From contig JAUZOO010000005.1 of NCBI GenBank assembly GCA_030706405.1, positions 124,001 through 188,000 of the forward strand: a stretch of 64,000 nt of DNA, given 5' to 3'. Shown here in pieces: positions 56,043-64,000 of the stretch. The translations under genes and the position numbers were made by a program. Position 1 is the first letter of the stretch. Each line of letters opens with the position of its first letter. Source of the DNA: Bacteroidota bacterium (GTDB lineage Bacteria > Bacteroidota > Bacteroidia > Bacteroidales > JAAUTT01). Under the pieces are notes generated by a model that did not search any database, was not told the DNA's origin, and was given only the letters and a program-made list of their open reading frames with translations.

Positions 56043-56819
56043 ATGGCAACTAAAATTGTACCCAATAGCAACCATCTTGAAAAAAGTAATTATAACGGAG
56101 CTATCTGCGAGCGAAAAGTTATCGGCTTTTCACACGAAAATGGTCCCGTCAAACCTTATTCAAGTGTTTTTTACTGGTCGCACATGTCGTCCAATTTTGG
56201 TAGCGTTATTTCAGAACACCCTCACATTGGTTTTGAAATGATTACCTATGTTGTAAAAGGAAGCTTCGAAACTTTTGACAAAGAAAAAAATGAATGGATG
56301 GAACTTCATGCCGGAGATGTAAGCTTAGTACAGGCCGGAAAAGGAATTTGCCACACCGAAAAAATAAATCCTCGCTCGGAAGTTTTACAGATATGGTTCG
56401 ATCCTGATTATGAACAATTTCGAAAATTAAACCCTGTTTTCAGACATTACAAGGCAGAGTCATTCCCCATAAGCAGAAAGGAAGGCCGTAAAACCCATTT
56501 AATAAGCGGAAGTAATGCTCCTATTCATCTAAATTCGAGGGATGTATCATTAGAATTAACTGAATTTTCGGCAGGTTTTCATACCATTTACTGCCCGGAA
56601 GATGCTGTACTATCGGGATATGTTTTAGATGGCTTTATCGATATTGATGAAACAACGCTGGCCAAAGGCGATTTTTTCAGAATTGACGAATGCAGTGAAA
56701 CCCAGATAGCATCGTTGGTTAACAGCAAAGTATTTTTGACAGTGTCGCCGTATCATCCCGAATATCAAACATTCGCAGAAACAAACCTCAGCGATAACAC
56801 CACTAGTAAAACGGACTAA
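56043..56819 (+). CDS. Pirin-family cupin protein
   Basis: Double-cupin protein of 258 residues. The N-terminal domain carries the pirin signature HPHIGFEMITYVVKGSFE and AGDVSLVQAGKGICHTE, with the His and Glu that bind iron. The C-terminal cupin (from about 150) is weaker, as normal. Bacterial pirins may act as quercetin dioxygenases or modulate metabolic enzymes; no role can be read here. Its stop overlaps the convergent LysE-family gene by 4 bases. Confidence 0.87.
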   Translation: MATKIVPNSNHLEKSNYNGAICERKVIGFSHENGPVKPYSSVFYWSHMSSNFGSVISEHPHIGFEMITYVVKGSFETFDKEKNEWMELHAGDVSLVQAGKGICHTEKINPRSEVLQIWFDPDYEQFRKLNPVFRHYKAESFPISRKEGRKTHLISGSNAPIHLNSRDVSLELTEFSAGFHTIYCPEDAVLSGYVLDGFIDIDETTLAKGDFFRIDECSETQIASLVNSKVFLTVSPYHPEYQTFAETNLSDNTTSKTD

Positions 56820-57442
56820 AGATACAGGTCGATAAGAGCTACAAGTCCACAAATAAATACGATAACGCCCATTATCTTATTGAGCCACCATATGTTTTTT
56901 AGCCGGATACGACTACGAAACTTATTAACTACTGCGCTCAAAACGTACCACCAAGAAGCAGCCCCAAGAAAAATAGACCCTATGGCGATAAGTACCGAAA
57001 GGTAATTATTGGGCTGTGAGCTTACCACGTTAAACCCTGCAAACATTGCTATAAACACAAAAAAAACTGCAGGGTTAGATAAGGTTACCAGAAAAACAGA
57101 AATAAAATCTTCGAGGGGTTTACTTTTTTTATTTCGTCGGTTACGAAGCTCTACAGCCGGGTTGGTGTAGAATATTTTGATAGCCATCCCTATTATTATA
57201 ATGGCACCGATGAGTTGTATCCAGTATTTTTCCTGATTTATAAAATTAACGATATACCCGAGTCCAAACCCGGCAATGATGGCATATACCGTATCGGCCG
57301 ATGCTGCGCCTATACCCGATATCAGCCCCGACTTCATCCCCCGGTTAATGGTACGCTGGATACACATGACACCGACCGGACCCAATGGTACTGAAACCAC
57401 CAACCCCATTAGTATTCCTTTTAGCAATAACCCAATCGTCAT
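56816..57442 (-). CDS. LysE-family translocator
   Basis: Small inner-membrane exporter of 208 residues with six predicted membrane segments, two of them about 6-28 and 38-62. The family motif GLVVSVPLGPVGVMCIQRTINRGMKSGLISGIGAASAD is split over the first two segments, and FLVTLSNPAVFFVFIAMF forms another conserved core. LysE/RhtB proteins export amino acids or derivatives; the cargo is unknown. It is convergent with the pirin gene and divergent from lnt. Confidence 0.88.
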   Translation of the reverse strand: MTIGLLLKGILMGLVVSVPLGPVGVMCIQRTINRGMKSGLISGIGAASADTVYAIIAGFGLGYIVNFINQEKYWIQLIGAIIIIGMAIKIFYTNPAVELRNRRNKKSKPLEDFISVFLVTLSNPAVFFVFIAMFAGFNVVSSQPNNYLSVLIAIGSIFLGAASWWYVLSAVVNKFRSRIRLKNIWWLNKIMGVIVFICGLVALIDLYL

Positions 57443-57617
57443 CCAAGAAGCGCTTTTTATGAAAAGTCAAAGATAAGAATGAAAACCAAAATACACCTTA
57501 TTCTAAGGTTACAATTGTTATACAGCCCGTTTTTTAGCTTGGTTGAACGTCTGTTGCTTTGGTTATCAAAACTTCTGCCAAAATAAATTATTTTTGACCA
57601 GCCAATCTGATTATGAC

Positions 57618-59207
57618 ATGACGCAAAACCAACGGCTGACGTGCACCATTTCAAGCGGTATTTTACTCAGCCTGCCTTGGTTGGAAACCTTTCCGGGGAC
57701 TATTCTTCTGATAGCCTTTGTTCCCCTGCTTTTTACCGAAGATTTCTATGCCTCTTACAAGGACAAAAAAACAAACGGTGAGTTGTTTCTGTATATATCG
57801 TTAACCTTTTTTATCTGGAACACAGCCTCAACATGGTGGATTGCCAATGCCTCCATCGCCGGGGCTGCTACGGCCATTCTTTTAAATACATTGTTATTTT
57901 CGACGGTATTCTGGCTTTATCACATAACCAAACGAACGGCAGGAAACCTGATTGGCAGCCTTTCGCTAGTAGCTTACTGGACCGCTTTCGAATATGGCTA
58001 TCTCAATGCCGAAATATCCTGGCCCTGGCTCAACCTCGGCAACGGCTTTGCCCACGATATCCGCCTTATTCAATGGTACGAATACACAGGAACTTTGGGC
58101 GGCACTATCTGGGTTTTAACGGTTAACCTTTTCATCTTCGACCTTGTAAAAAAACTACTGAAACCGGTGCGTCCTTCCGCGATGATCCGCAATATTGCGG
58201 AGACCTTATTGCTAATTGCCATTCCCATAACATTCTCGCTTGTACGCTTTTCTTCGTACGAAGAAAAAGCTGCGCCCTGCACAGTTACTGTTATCCAGCC
58301 CAACATCGATCCATACCAGGTAACAAGCATTAACGAACAATGTCGCACACTTATCGGTCTTATCGATTCTTCCGAAAACAAAAATGTTCAATATTATCTG
58401 GCTCCGGAGGCCGCTCTTGATGGCCCGATATGGGAAAACTCCCTGCAAAATAACGGCTGGCTAAAGCAAATTCGAAAAAACATGACTCGCTTCCCGCATG
58501 CCTACATGATTACCGGAGCAACCACCTTTAAACTATACAAAACTGACGAAAGAATACCAGCCACAGCCCGTCGGTCAAGTACAACCGATAATTTTTTCAG
58601 CAGTTTTAACTCAGCTTTACAACTGGATACCAGCAAAAATATCAAGGTTTATCATAAATCGAAGCTGGTAGTTGGCGTGGAAAAAATGCCGTATGCTGAA
58701 ACGTTGAAATTTCTGAAACCTGTAGTGGAAAAACTGGGAGGTTCGTTTGCCAGTCATGGTACGCAGAATTACCGCAGTGTCTTTTCGACAGCGGGCAACA
58801 ATGCTCGTATAGCCCCGCTCATCTGCTACGAATCGGTTTATGGCGAGTTTGTTACCGGCTACATCCGTAACGGAGCCAACCTAATCTTCATCCTCACCAA
58901 CGATGGATGGTGGGGTAACACACCGGGATATCGTCAGCACCTTTCCTTTGCCAGCCTCCGAGCCATAGAAACCCGGCGTAGCATAGCCCGCTCAGCCAAT
59001 ACCGGCATCTCTGCATTTATAAATCAACGGGGTGAATTGGTTAAAACTCTTGGTTGGGGCATTCGCGGAAGTATTTCCGCTACATTAAACACCAATAGCA
59101 AAATAACCTTCTATACTGAGCACGGAGATTTTCTGGGGAAGATTGCAGTATGGATATCCGCAGGAATATGCCTATTGATGCTTTGGCATTTTCTAAAATC
59201 CCGTTAA
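57618..59207 (+). CDS. lnt: Apolipoprotein N-acyltransferase
   Basis: Adds the third acyl chain to outer-membrane lipoproteins, such as the SusD and NigD-like proteins of this window. About 530 residues: N-terminal membrane helices to about 215, a periplasmic nitrilase-like domain and a last membrane helix. The catalytic triad is visible: Glu in LAPEAALD (about 264), Lys in YHKSKLVVGVEKMPY (about 347), and Cys in PLICYESVYG (about 402). The ATG at 57618 is preferred over one at 57543 because it starts right at the conserved membrane part. Confidence 0.93.
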   Translation: MTQNQRLTCTISSGILLSLPWLETFPGTILLIAFVPLLFTEDFYASYKDKKTNGELFLYISLTFFIWNTASTWWIANASIAGAATAILLNTLLFSTVFWLYHITKRTAGNLIGSLSLVAYWTAFEYGYLNAEISWPWLNLGNGFAHDIRLIQWYEYTGTLGGTIWVLTVNLFIFDLVKKLLKPVRPSAMIRNIAETLLLIAIPITFSLVRFSSYEEKAAPCTVTVIQPNIDPYQVTSINEQCRTLIGLIDSSENKNVQYYLAPEAALDGPIWENSLQNNGWLKQIRKNMTRFPHAYMITGATTFKLYKTDERIPATARRSSTTDNFFSSFNSALQLDTSKNIKVYHKSKLVVGVEKMPYAETLKFLKPVVEKLGGSFASHGTQNYRSVFSTAGNNARIAPLICYESVYGEFVTGYIRNGANLIFILTNDGWWGNTPGYRQHLSFASLRAIETRRSIARSANTGISAFINQRGELVKTLGWGIRGSISATLNTNSKITFYTEHGDFLGKIAVWISAGICLLMLWHFLKSR

Positions 59208-59478
59208 ACCCACTTCTGCGGTGCATTTTTATTATTAGTATTCTCCTTCGATTTAGAACTAAACTCAGAGTGCAATACTTCAATAGCCCTTTTTATTGAG
59301 CATCTTCTATTTATCTCCAAATTATTATTCTCATATTGTTGGAAAGATTATAATATTTTGCAAAATTTGATATACCAATAAGCCTCAATTACAATCGTTT
59401 TACATCTAATAATCTTAAATCATATTCCGCAAAGAATATCCGAAATCTATTAATCATACAAATTAACCTTTATCAACC

Positions 59479-60555
59479 ATGGAATTTAAAGATCAAATCA
59501 AACAGCTCGGAGAAAAAGTTGTAAAACTTAGAGACCAAATTCAAACTGAAGAAGCAACCAAAAGTGCATTTGTAATGCCTTTTATTCAAAGTTTAGGGTA
59601 TGATGTTTTTAACCCTATCGAGGTAGTTCCTGAATTTGTTACAGATTATGGAGCTAAGAATATTGAAAAAGTTGACTATGCCATTCTTAAAGATGACCAA
59701 CCGGTATTGATTATTGAGTGTAAAAATCACTCTGAGAACTTAGAAAAACACTACACCCAGATCCATAAATATTTTCATCTTACAAAAGCGAGATTTGCTT
59801 TGTTAACCAATGGTGTACAATATAATTTCTATACGGACCTAGAAGCTTCCAATAAATTGGACGAAAAGCCATTTTTTAGCTTCGAAATAAACAATATTAA
59901 AGAACAGCAAATAAAGGAACTTGTTAAATTTCATAAAAACGGCTTTGACATTGGCTCTATCATAAATACAGCCAGCGAATTAAAATATTCAAATGCCATA
60001 AAAAGTTTATTAATCTCGGAATTGTCCACCCCCACGCAAGATTTTGTCAAATATTTTGTCAGTAGAGTATACGATGGAAAAGCAACTGAAAAAGTAATGC
60101 TTCAATTTACCGAAATTGTAAAGAAAACAGTTGATCAAACATTCAATGACATCGTAAGCGATAGATTAATGAGTGCTATTAATCAAACAAAGCAGGTTAT
60201 TGAGCTCCCCCTGGATTCACAAACTACTCAGGAACCCGAAGAAAATAAAATTATTACAACAGAAGAAGAGCTTAATGGATTCTACATTGTCAAAAGCATA
60301 TTGAGAACAAAGATAGATTCGAGCAGAATTCTTTATCGTGATTCTCAAAGCTATTTCAGTATAATTCTTGATGATAATAATCGAAAACCTCTTTGTCGTC
60401 TATGGTTTAACGGGCAGTCCAAAAAGTATCTCGGGCTTTTCGATAAAGACAAAAAAGAAACAAAAATTGAAATTGGATCATTAGATGATATTTATAGATA
60501 TTCAAACGAATTGATCTCTACAATAAACTATTATGAAGGAGAAAAAATAGCATAG
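59479..60555 (+). CDS. Stand-alone HsdR N-terminal (PD-(D/E)XK) domain protein
   Basis: A 358-residue cytoplasmic protein whose first 150 residues match the N-terminal nuclease domain of type I restriction subunit R. The PD-(D/E)XK core is present: Glu 24/25 region, Asp66 in KVDYAIL and Glu80-x-Lys82 in LIIECK, followed by KYFHLTKARFALLTNGVQYNFYTD. No helicase follows, and no methylase or specificity subunit is nearby. The C-terminal part (about 240-350) looks like a small beta-rich domain. Such single-domain proteins are common in Bacteroidota; a role in DNA repair, phage defence or other nucleic acid cutting is unproven. Confidence 0.8.
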   Translation: MEFKDQIKQLGEKVVKLRDQIQTEEATKSAFVMPFIQSLGYDVFNPIEVVPEFVTDYGAKNIEKVDYAILKDDQPVLIIECKNHSENLEKHYTQIHKYFHLTKARFALLTNGVQYNFYTDLEASNKLDEKPFFSFEINNIKEQQIKELVKFHKNGFDIGSIINTASELKYSNAIKSLLISELSTPTQDFVKYFVSRVYDGKATEKVMLQFTEIVKKTVDQTFNDIVSDRLMSAINQTKQVIELPLDSQTTQEPEENKIITTEEELNGFYIVKSILRTKIDSSRILYRDSQSYFSIILDDNNRKPLCRLWFNGQSKKYLGLFDKDKKETKIEIGSLDDIYRYSNELISTINYYEGEKIA

Positions 60556-60592
60556 TCTATAATATTTGTAAACATTTCTCAATGCTCAAATT

Positions 60593-60633
60593 AATACCGC
60601 TTTTACACAATTTACGTAAAAGCGGTATTTTTT
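60593..60633 (+). terminator. Rho-independent terminator after the HsdR-N gene
   Basis: AATACCGCTTTTAC and GTAAAAGCGGTATT form a 14-base perfect stem with a 9-base loop, followed by six T. It lies 37 bases after the stop codon. Confidence 0.92.
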
Positions 60634-60923
60634 ATAAAAAGACACCATACTATTACTATCCTTCTTTATGTTATAATAACCAGCCCTTTTGAGGTTACAT
60701 TATTTTGATTTAGCTGCAAATCATTCATAAATCGTTAAAAAAGTATTATTCCGACTCTGCCAGGCAGGCTATATTTGCATTTATCCTGAAGACTTACAAC
60801 AAGCTTTATCTTCTAATTTTTAATCAATCAGGCATAACCTTAAACTTAAAATAAGCTCCGACTGCCTGTAAACTCAGGATAACATAAATATTTTATCAAA
60901 ATTTCAATTAAATTAACCAAACA
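60634..60923 (+). promoter_or_regulatory. Spacer with the beta-mannosidase promoter region
   Basis: The 368-base gap between genes (60556-60923) holds the terminator above and then AT-rich leader. TATATTTG at 60770-60777 fits the -7 consensus; the -33 is not clear. The small palindrome CTGCCAGGCAG lies just ahead of it, at about the -10 to -25 position, and could be a binding site. It would give a leader of about 140 bases. No further gene is seen here. Confidence 0.4.
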
Positions 60924-63503
60924 ATGTCGAAACCGCTCATCCTTTTAATAAGTCTTATGCTAACAAGCACAACAATGTGGGCTGCCAAAGATTCAGGACA
61001 GAAAATACCAATCGATAGCAACTGGGAATTCCGACAAATTGGAATCGTGCAATGGTTGCCTGCTATAGTTCCTGGAACCGTACATACCGATTTGCTTAAC
61101 AATAAAAAGATACAGGACCCGTATTTCCGCCTCAACGAGCATGATCTACAATGGATTGACAAAGTAAACTGGGAGTACAAAACTTCTTTTGGGGTTAACG
61201 CAGCACTATTGCAAAGCGATCACTTATCGCTCGACTTTAAAGGGCTTGACACGTATGCTGATGTTTACATAAACGATAAACTCATGCTCAAAGCCGATAA
61301 TATGTTTCGCGAATGGACGGTTGATTGCAAAAACGAGTTGCGGGTCGGAGACAATACACTTCGTATCTATTTCCATTCGCCCATAACCGAAGGACTTAAA
61401 AAACAGGAAGAGTATGGTTTTCCGCTTCCGGCCATAAACGACCAGTCGGAACTGGGAGGATTGGGTATGAACCGCGTAAGTATCTTTACCCGCAAAGCTG
61501 GTTATCACTACGGCTGGGACTGGGGGCCGCGTTTTGTAACCTCCGGCATCTGGCGGCCTGTTTACCTGAATGCCTGGAATGATGTATCGCTTACCGATCT
61601 TTATGTTCGTCAGGACAAGGTTACATCCCAACAGGCATCGATCACCGGTGTGTTCGAAATTAATTCGGCCAAAGGTGGAAACTACAAACTCACCTTCGAG
61701 AATGAAGGCAAAGAGTTAGTCTCTAAAACGGTAAATGCTCCTGCCGGCAAGAGTATTTTTGAACTCAAAGCCGAAATTAAAAATCCTAAGCTTTGGTGGT
61801 CAAATGGTTTGGGCGAAGCACACCGTTATAATTTTACAGGAAAGGTATCGAACGAAAATGTAACCGATTCACGTTCGGTAACCACTGGTCTTCGATCCCT
61901 GACCATTGCCCGTGTACCTGATACCGATGGTAAAGGCTCCAGCTTTAACGTATTGCTTAACGGGGTTCCCGTATTTACCAAAGGAGCCAATTATATTCCC
62001 AGTGACATGTTCCTTCCCCGCATTACCAATGCCGAATACGATAGGATCGTACGTCTGGCTTACGATGCCAACATGAACATGTTGCGTGTATGGGGCGGTG
62101 GCATCTACGAAAACGATATTTTTTACGATCTCTGCGACAAATACGGTATATTGGTTTGGCAGGATTTCATGTTTGCCTGCAGTATGTACCCCGACGATAA
62201 AGCTTTTCTGGACAATGTAAAAGCAGAAGCCGAAGATAATGTGAAACGCCTACGCAATCACGCTTGCATTGCCCTGTATTGCGGCAACAACGAAATAGAA
62301 ACAGCCTGGGCTCCTTACGAAGGTAACGGTTGGGGATGGAAAGCCCAATATACGTCCGAACAACAAAAACGAATATGGGCAGCTTACGATACTATTTTCC
62401 ATCAGATACTGCCATCGGTTATAAAAAAGGAAACCTCATCAGCTTTTTACTGGCATTCGTCGCCATCAGCAGAAATGGGAAAACAAGCGAGCTATACATC
62501 GGGCGATGTTCATTATTGGGGCGTTTGGCATGCGCTGCATCCTTTCTCCGATTTTCCAAAATATGTAGGCCGTTTTATGAGCGAATACGGCTTCCAATCG
62601 TTCCCAGAACTGGCTTCCGTAAAAAAATATGCCTTGCCCGAGGATTTTGACATTAATTCGCCCGTCATGGCATCGCATCAACGCAGCGGTATCGGAAACC
62701 TTCGCATCAAACAGTACATGAAAGACCATTATCGCGACCCAAAGGATTTTGCCTCCTTCCTTTACCTGAGTCATTTATTACAGGCCGACGCCATCAAATA
62801 TGCCATTGAAACACACCGTAGCAATATGCCCTATTGCATGGGAACTCTTTACTGGCAGATAAACGATTGCTGGCCCGTAGCAAGTTGGTCGAGCACTGAT
62901 TTTTACCGTCGTTGGAAAGCGTTGCACTATTTTGCCCGCAAGGCTTACCAAAATATTCTGATTGTATCGACAGAAAAGGAAGGAAAACTTAATTTATCCA
63001 TTGTTTCGGACGAACTAAATAAACGCAGTGCTACCTTAAAACTTGTTCTTAGCGATTTCTCCGGGAAACCATTATGGAGCAAAGATGTAGCTGTAACCAT
63101 TGCACCCAACACTAGCAAAATATATTATACTGCCGAGATTAACGATATTCTTGGCAAATACTCTAAAACCGACGTTGTGCTTTCGGCGACTTTACTGAGT
63201 GGAAAAGACATTGTAGCGTCCAATCTGTTTTATTTCAATCAACCCAAAGACCTGAACCTTCCTAAACCCAACATCAAATATGAGGTTAGCGGCAACGGAA
63301 CAGAATATACCATAAAACTCAATAGCAATGTACTGGCAAAAAATATTTTCATTCAAACTGCCGATGGAGTTGAAGGGCAACTAAGCGACAACTACTTTGA
63401 TCTTCTGCCTGGCAAATCAACATCAATAAAGTTAATCTTATCCAAGCCTGTTGACTCTAATAATTTAGGAATTAAGTTAATATCGCTTACCGATACATAT
63501 TAG
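60924..63503 (+). CDS. GH2 beta-mannosidase
   Basis: Exo-beta-mannosidase of 859 residues that removes terminal beta-mannose, for example from the N-glycan core or mannan oligosaccharides. A signal peptide (ends TTMWAAKD) precedes the five-domain plan of the mannosidase branch of GH2: WLPAIVPGTVHTDLL, YHYGWDWGPRFVTSGIW, FTKGANYIPSDMFLPR, MLRVWGGGIYENDIFYDLCDKYG. The acid/base Glu is in LYCGNNEIETAW (about 455) and the nucleophile Glu in FMSEYGFQSFPE (about 553). It faces a GH92 alpha-mannosidase across a shared hairpin, which supports a role in breaking down mannose glycans. Confidence 0.95.
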   Translation: MSKPLILLISLMLTSTTMWAAKDSGQKIPIDSNWEFRQIGIVQWLPAIVPGTVHTDLLNNKKIQDPYFRLNEHDLQWIDKVNWEYKTSFGVNAALLQSDHLSLDFKGLDTYADVYINDKLMLKADNMFREWTVDCKNELRVGDNTLRIYFHSPITEGLKKQEEYGFPLPAINDQSELGGLGMNRVSIFTRKAGYHYGWDWGPRFVTSGIWRPVYLNAWNDVSLTDLYVRQDKVTSQQASITGVFEINSAKGGNYKLTFENEGKELVSKTVNAPAGKSIFELKAEIKNPKLWWSNGLGEAHRYNFTGKVSNENVTDSRSVTTGLRSLTIARVPDTDGKGSSFNVLLNGVPVFTKGANYIPSDMFLPRITNAEYDRIVRLAYDANMNMLRVWGGGIYENDIFYDLCDKYGILVWQDFMFACSMYPDDKAFLDNVKAEAEDNVKRLRNHACIALYCGNNEIETAWAPYEGNGWGWKAQYTSEQQKRIWAAYDTIFHQILPSVIKKETSSAFYWHSSPSAEMGKQASYTSGDVHYWGVWHALHPFSDFPKYVGRFMSEYGFQSFPELASVKKYALPEDFDINSPVMASHQRSGIGNLRIKQYMKDHYRDPKDFASFLYLSHLLQADAIKYAIETHRSNMPYCMGTLYWQINDCWPVASWSSTDFYRRWKALHYFARKAYQNILIVSTEKEGKLNLSIVSDELNKRSATLKLVLSDFSGKPLWSKDVAVTIAPNTSKIYYTAEINDILGKYSKTDVVLSATLLSGKDIVASNLFYFNQPKDLNLPKPNIKYEVSGNGTEYTIKLNSNVLAKNIFIQTADGVEGQLSDNYFDLLPGKSTSIKLILSKPVDSNNLGIKLISLTDTY

Positions 63504-63513
63504 ACAATAAACG

Positions 63514-63561
63514 TAAAGAGCTTCTAATAACGTTTTGTACAACGTTATCAGAAGCTCTTTA
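63514..63561. terminator. Hairpin between convergent mannosidase genes
   Basis: TAAAGAGCTTCTaATAACGTT and AACGTTATcAGAAGCTCTTTA pair almost perfectly (about 20 bases, one internal mismatch) around a 7-base loop. The flanks are not T-rich, so it may end transcription from both sides less efficiently than the other hairpins. Confidence 0.7.
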
Positions 63562-63580
63562 TACAGCTAACCACTAATTA

Positions 63581-64000
63581 TTAATAAATTATAGACTTTG
63601 GACGATCATTAGCTCCAGCTCCAAATTTTTTGTTGGGAGTTGCTCCCATTTCAAACTCAAGCGTCCCTCCCTGCATTATTTCTTTATAGGTAATAAACGA
63701 TTTTGTGTAAGGCTTCCCATTAAACCTGGCGGATTGAATATATATGTTCTGCGTGCTATTGTTATTTGCTTTCAACATAAATTGTTTTCCTCCCGGAACC
63801 TTGATGGTAATACTGCTAAAAAGCGGACTCCCAAAAACAAATGCCGAATTAGCAGGATTTACAGGGTAAAAACCCATCGCAGAAAATATATACCACGCCG
63901 ACATCTGCCCACAATCCTCATTACCACAAAGTCCATCGGATTTATCGCTATACAGCTCCCGCATGATATAGCGGGTCTTTCCGGCCGTTTTCCATTGTTG
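63581..64000 (-). CDS. GH92 alpha-mannosidase, C-terminal part (5' end beyond the window)
   Basis: The C-terminal part of a calcium-dependent GH92 exo-alpha-mannosidase; the frame is open to the window edge, so the start lies beyond base 64000. The conserved GH92 segment DGLCGNEDCGQMSAWYIFSAMGFYP with its catalytic Glu is present, as is PGGKQFMLKANNNS of the last beta-domain. About 140 of a usual 700-750 residues are seen. The linkage (alpha-1,2, 1,3 or others) cannot be told. Confidence 0.95.
   Translation of the reverse strand, partial: QQWKTAGKTRYIMRELYSDKSDGLCGNEDCGQMSAWYIFSAMGFYPVNPANSAFVFGSPLFSSITIKVPGGKQFMLKANNNSTQNIYIQSARFNGKPYTKSFITYKEIMQGGTLEFEMGATPNKKFGAGANDRPKSIIY

Noticed and set aside
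59479-60555. A type I restriction-modification system
   Set aside because: Only the nuclease N-terminal domain is present; there is no helicase part and no HsdM or HsdS within reach.
1-64000. tRNA or rRNA genes, CRISPR arrays, transposases, phage genes
   Set aside because: I looked through all gaps between genes and saw no cloverleaf, spaced repeats, or such proteins. Gaps are short and filled by promoters, hairpins and AT-rich spacer.

Overview
The window reads as a chromosomal stretch from an anaerobic, glycan-degrading member of the Bacteroidota, probably a Bacteroidales-type organism outside Bacteroides itself. The evidence is a SusC/SusD pair, a hybrid two-component sensor/regulator, NigD-like and DUF6089 proteins, TAnnTTTG-type promoter elements, a ferredoxin-dependent 2-oxoacid oxidoreductase, and a type IX secretion C-terminal sorting domain on one enzyme (Bacteroides lacks that system). 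The species cannot be named from the sequence alone.

Left half (1-37066, all on the minus strand): one large polysaccharide utilisation locus read from right to left. It starts with a hybrid two-component regulator, followed by a strong terminator, a promoter region with three direct repeats, a tiny membrane-protein ORF, SusC, SusD and a fasciclin-like lipoprotein. After a further hairpin come about 14 degradative genes: a beta-helix protein with a secretion tag, a GH2 enzyme, a second beta-helix protein, a beta-helix/PDZ protein, a GH95, a PL38-like lyase, a GH29, a GH88-PL38 fusion, an SGNH esterase, a second GH29, two GH28s, a GH3 and a PL6 lyase cut by the window edge. A decayed sulfatase start lies in front of GH95. 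The mix of lyases, an unsaturated-uronide hydrolase, GH28s and three fucosidase-type enzymes fits an acidic, fucosylated, probably acetylated polysaccharide such as a decorated pectin or a glucuronic-acid-rich glycan. The exact substrate is inference.

Middle (37196-49461): the two subunits of a 2-oxoacid:ferredoxin oxidoreductase; then on the plus strand a secreted DNA/RNA nuclease and a gamma-carbonic-anhydrase-like protein; then a minus-strand envelope biogenesis block of CBS protein, NAD kinase, DUF6089 outer-membrane protein, UppS, BamA, two OmpH/Skp chaperones and glutamate racemase.

Right (49550-64000): ordinary genes on alternating strands (pdxJ, an alpha/beta hydrolase, an M16 peptidase, a NigD-like lipoprotein, a PHP phosphatase, a pirin, a LysE-type exporter, apolipoprotein N-acyltransferase and a stand-alone HsdR-N nuclease-fold protein). 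The window ends with a GH2 beta-mannosidase facing a GH92 alpha-mannosidase, a small mannose-glycan degradation site.

No tRNA, rRNA, CRISPR array, transposase or phage gene was seen. I found no clearly new defence or mobile system. The most unusual things are in the polysaccharide locus: the GH88-PL38 fusion, the paired beta-helix proteins of unassigned family, the beta-helix/PDZ protein, the 43-residue membrane ORF under the SusC promoter, and the sulfatase relic.
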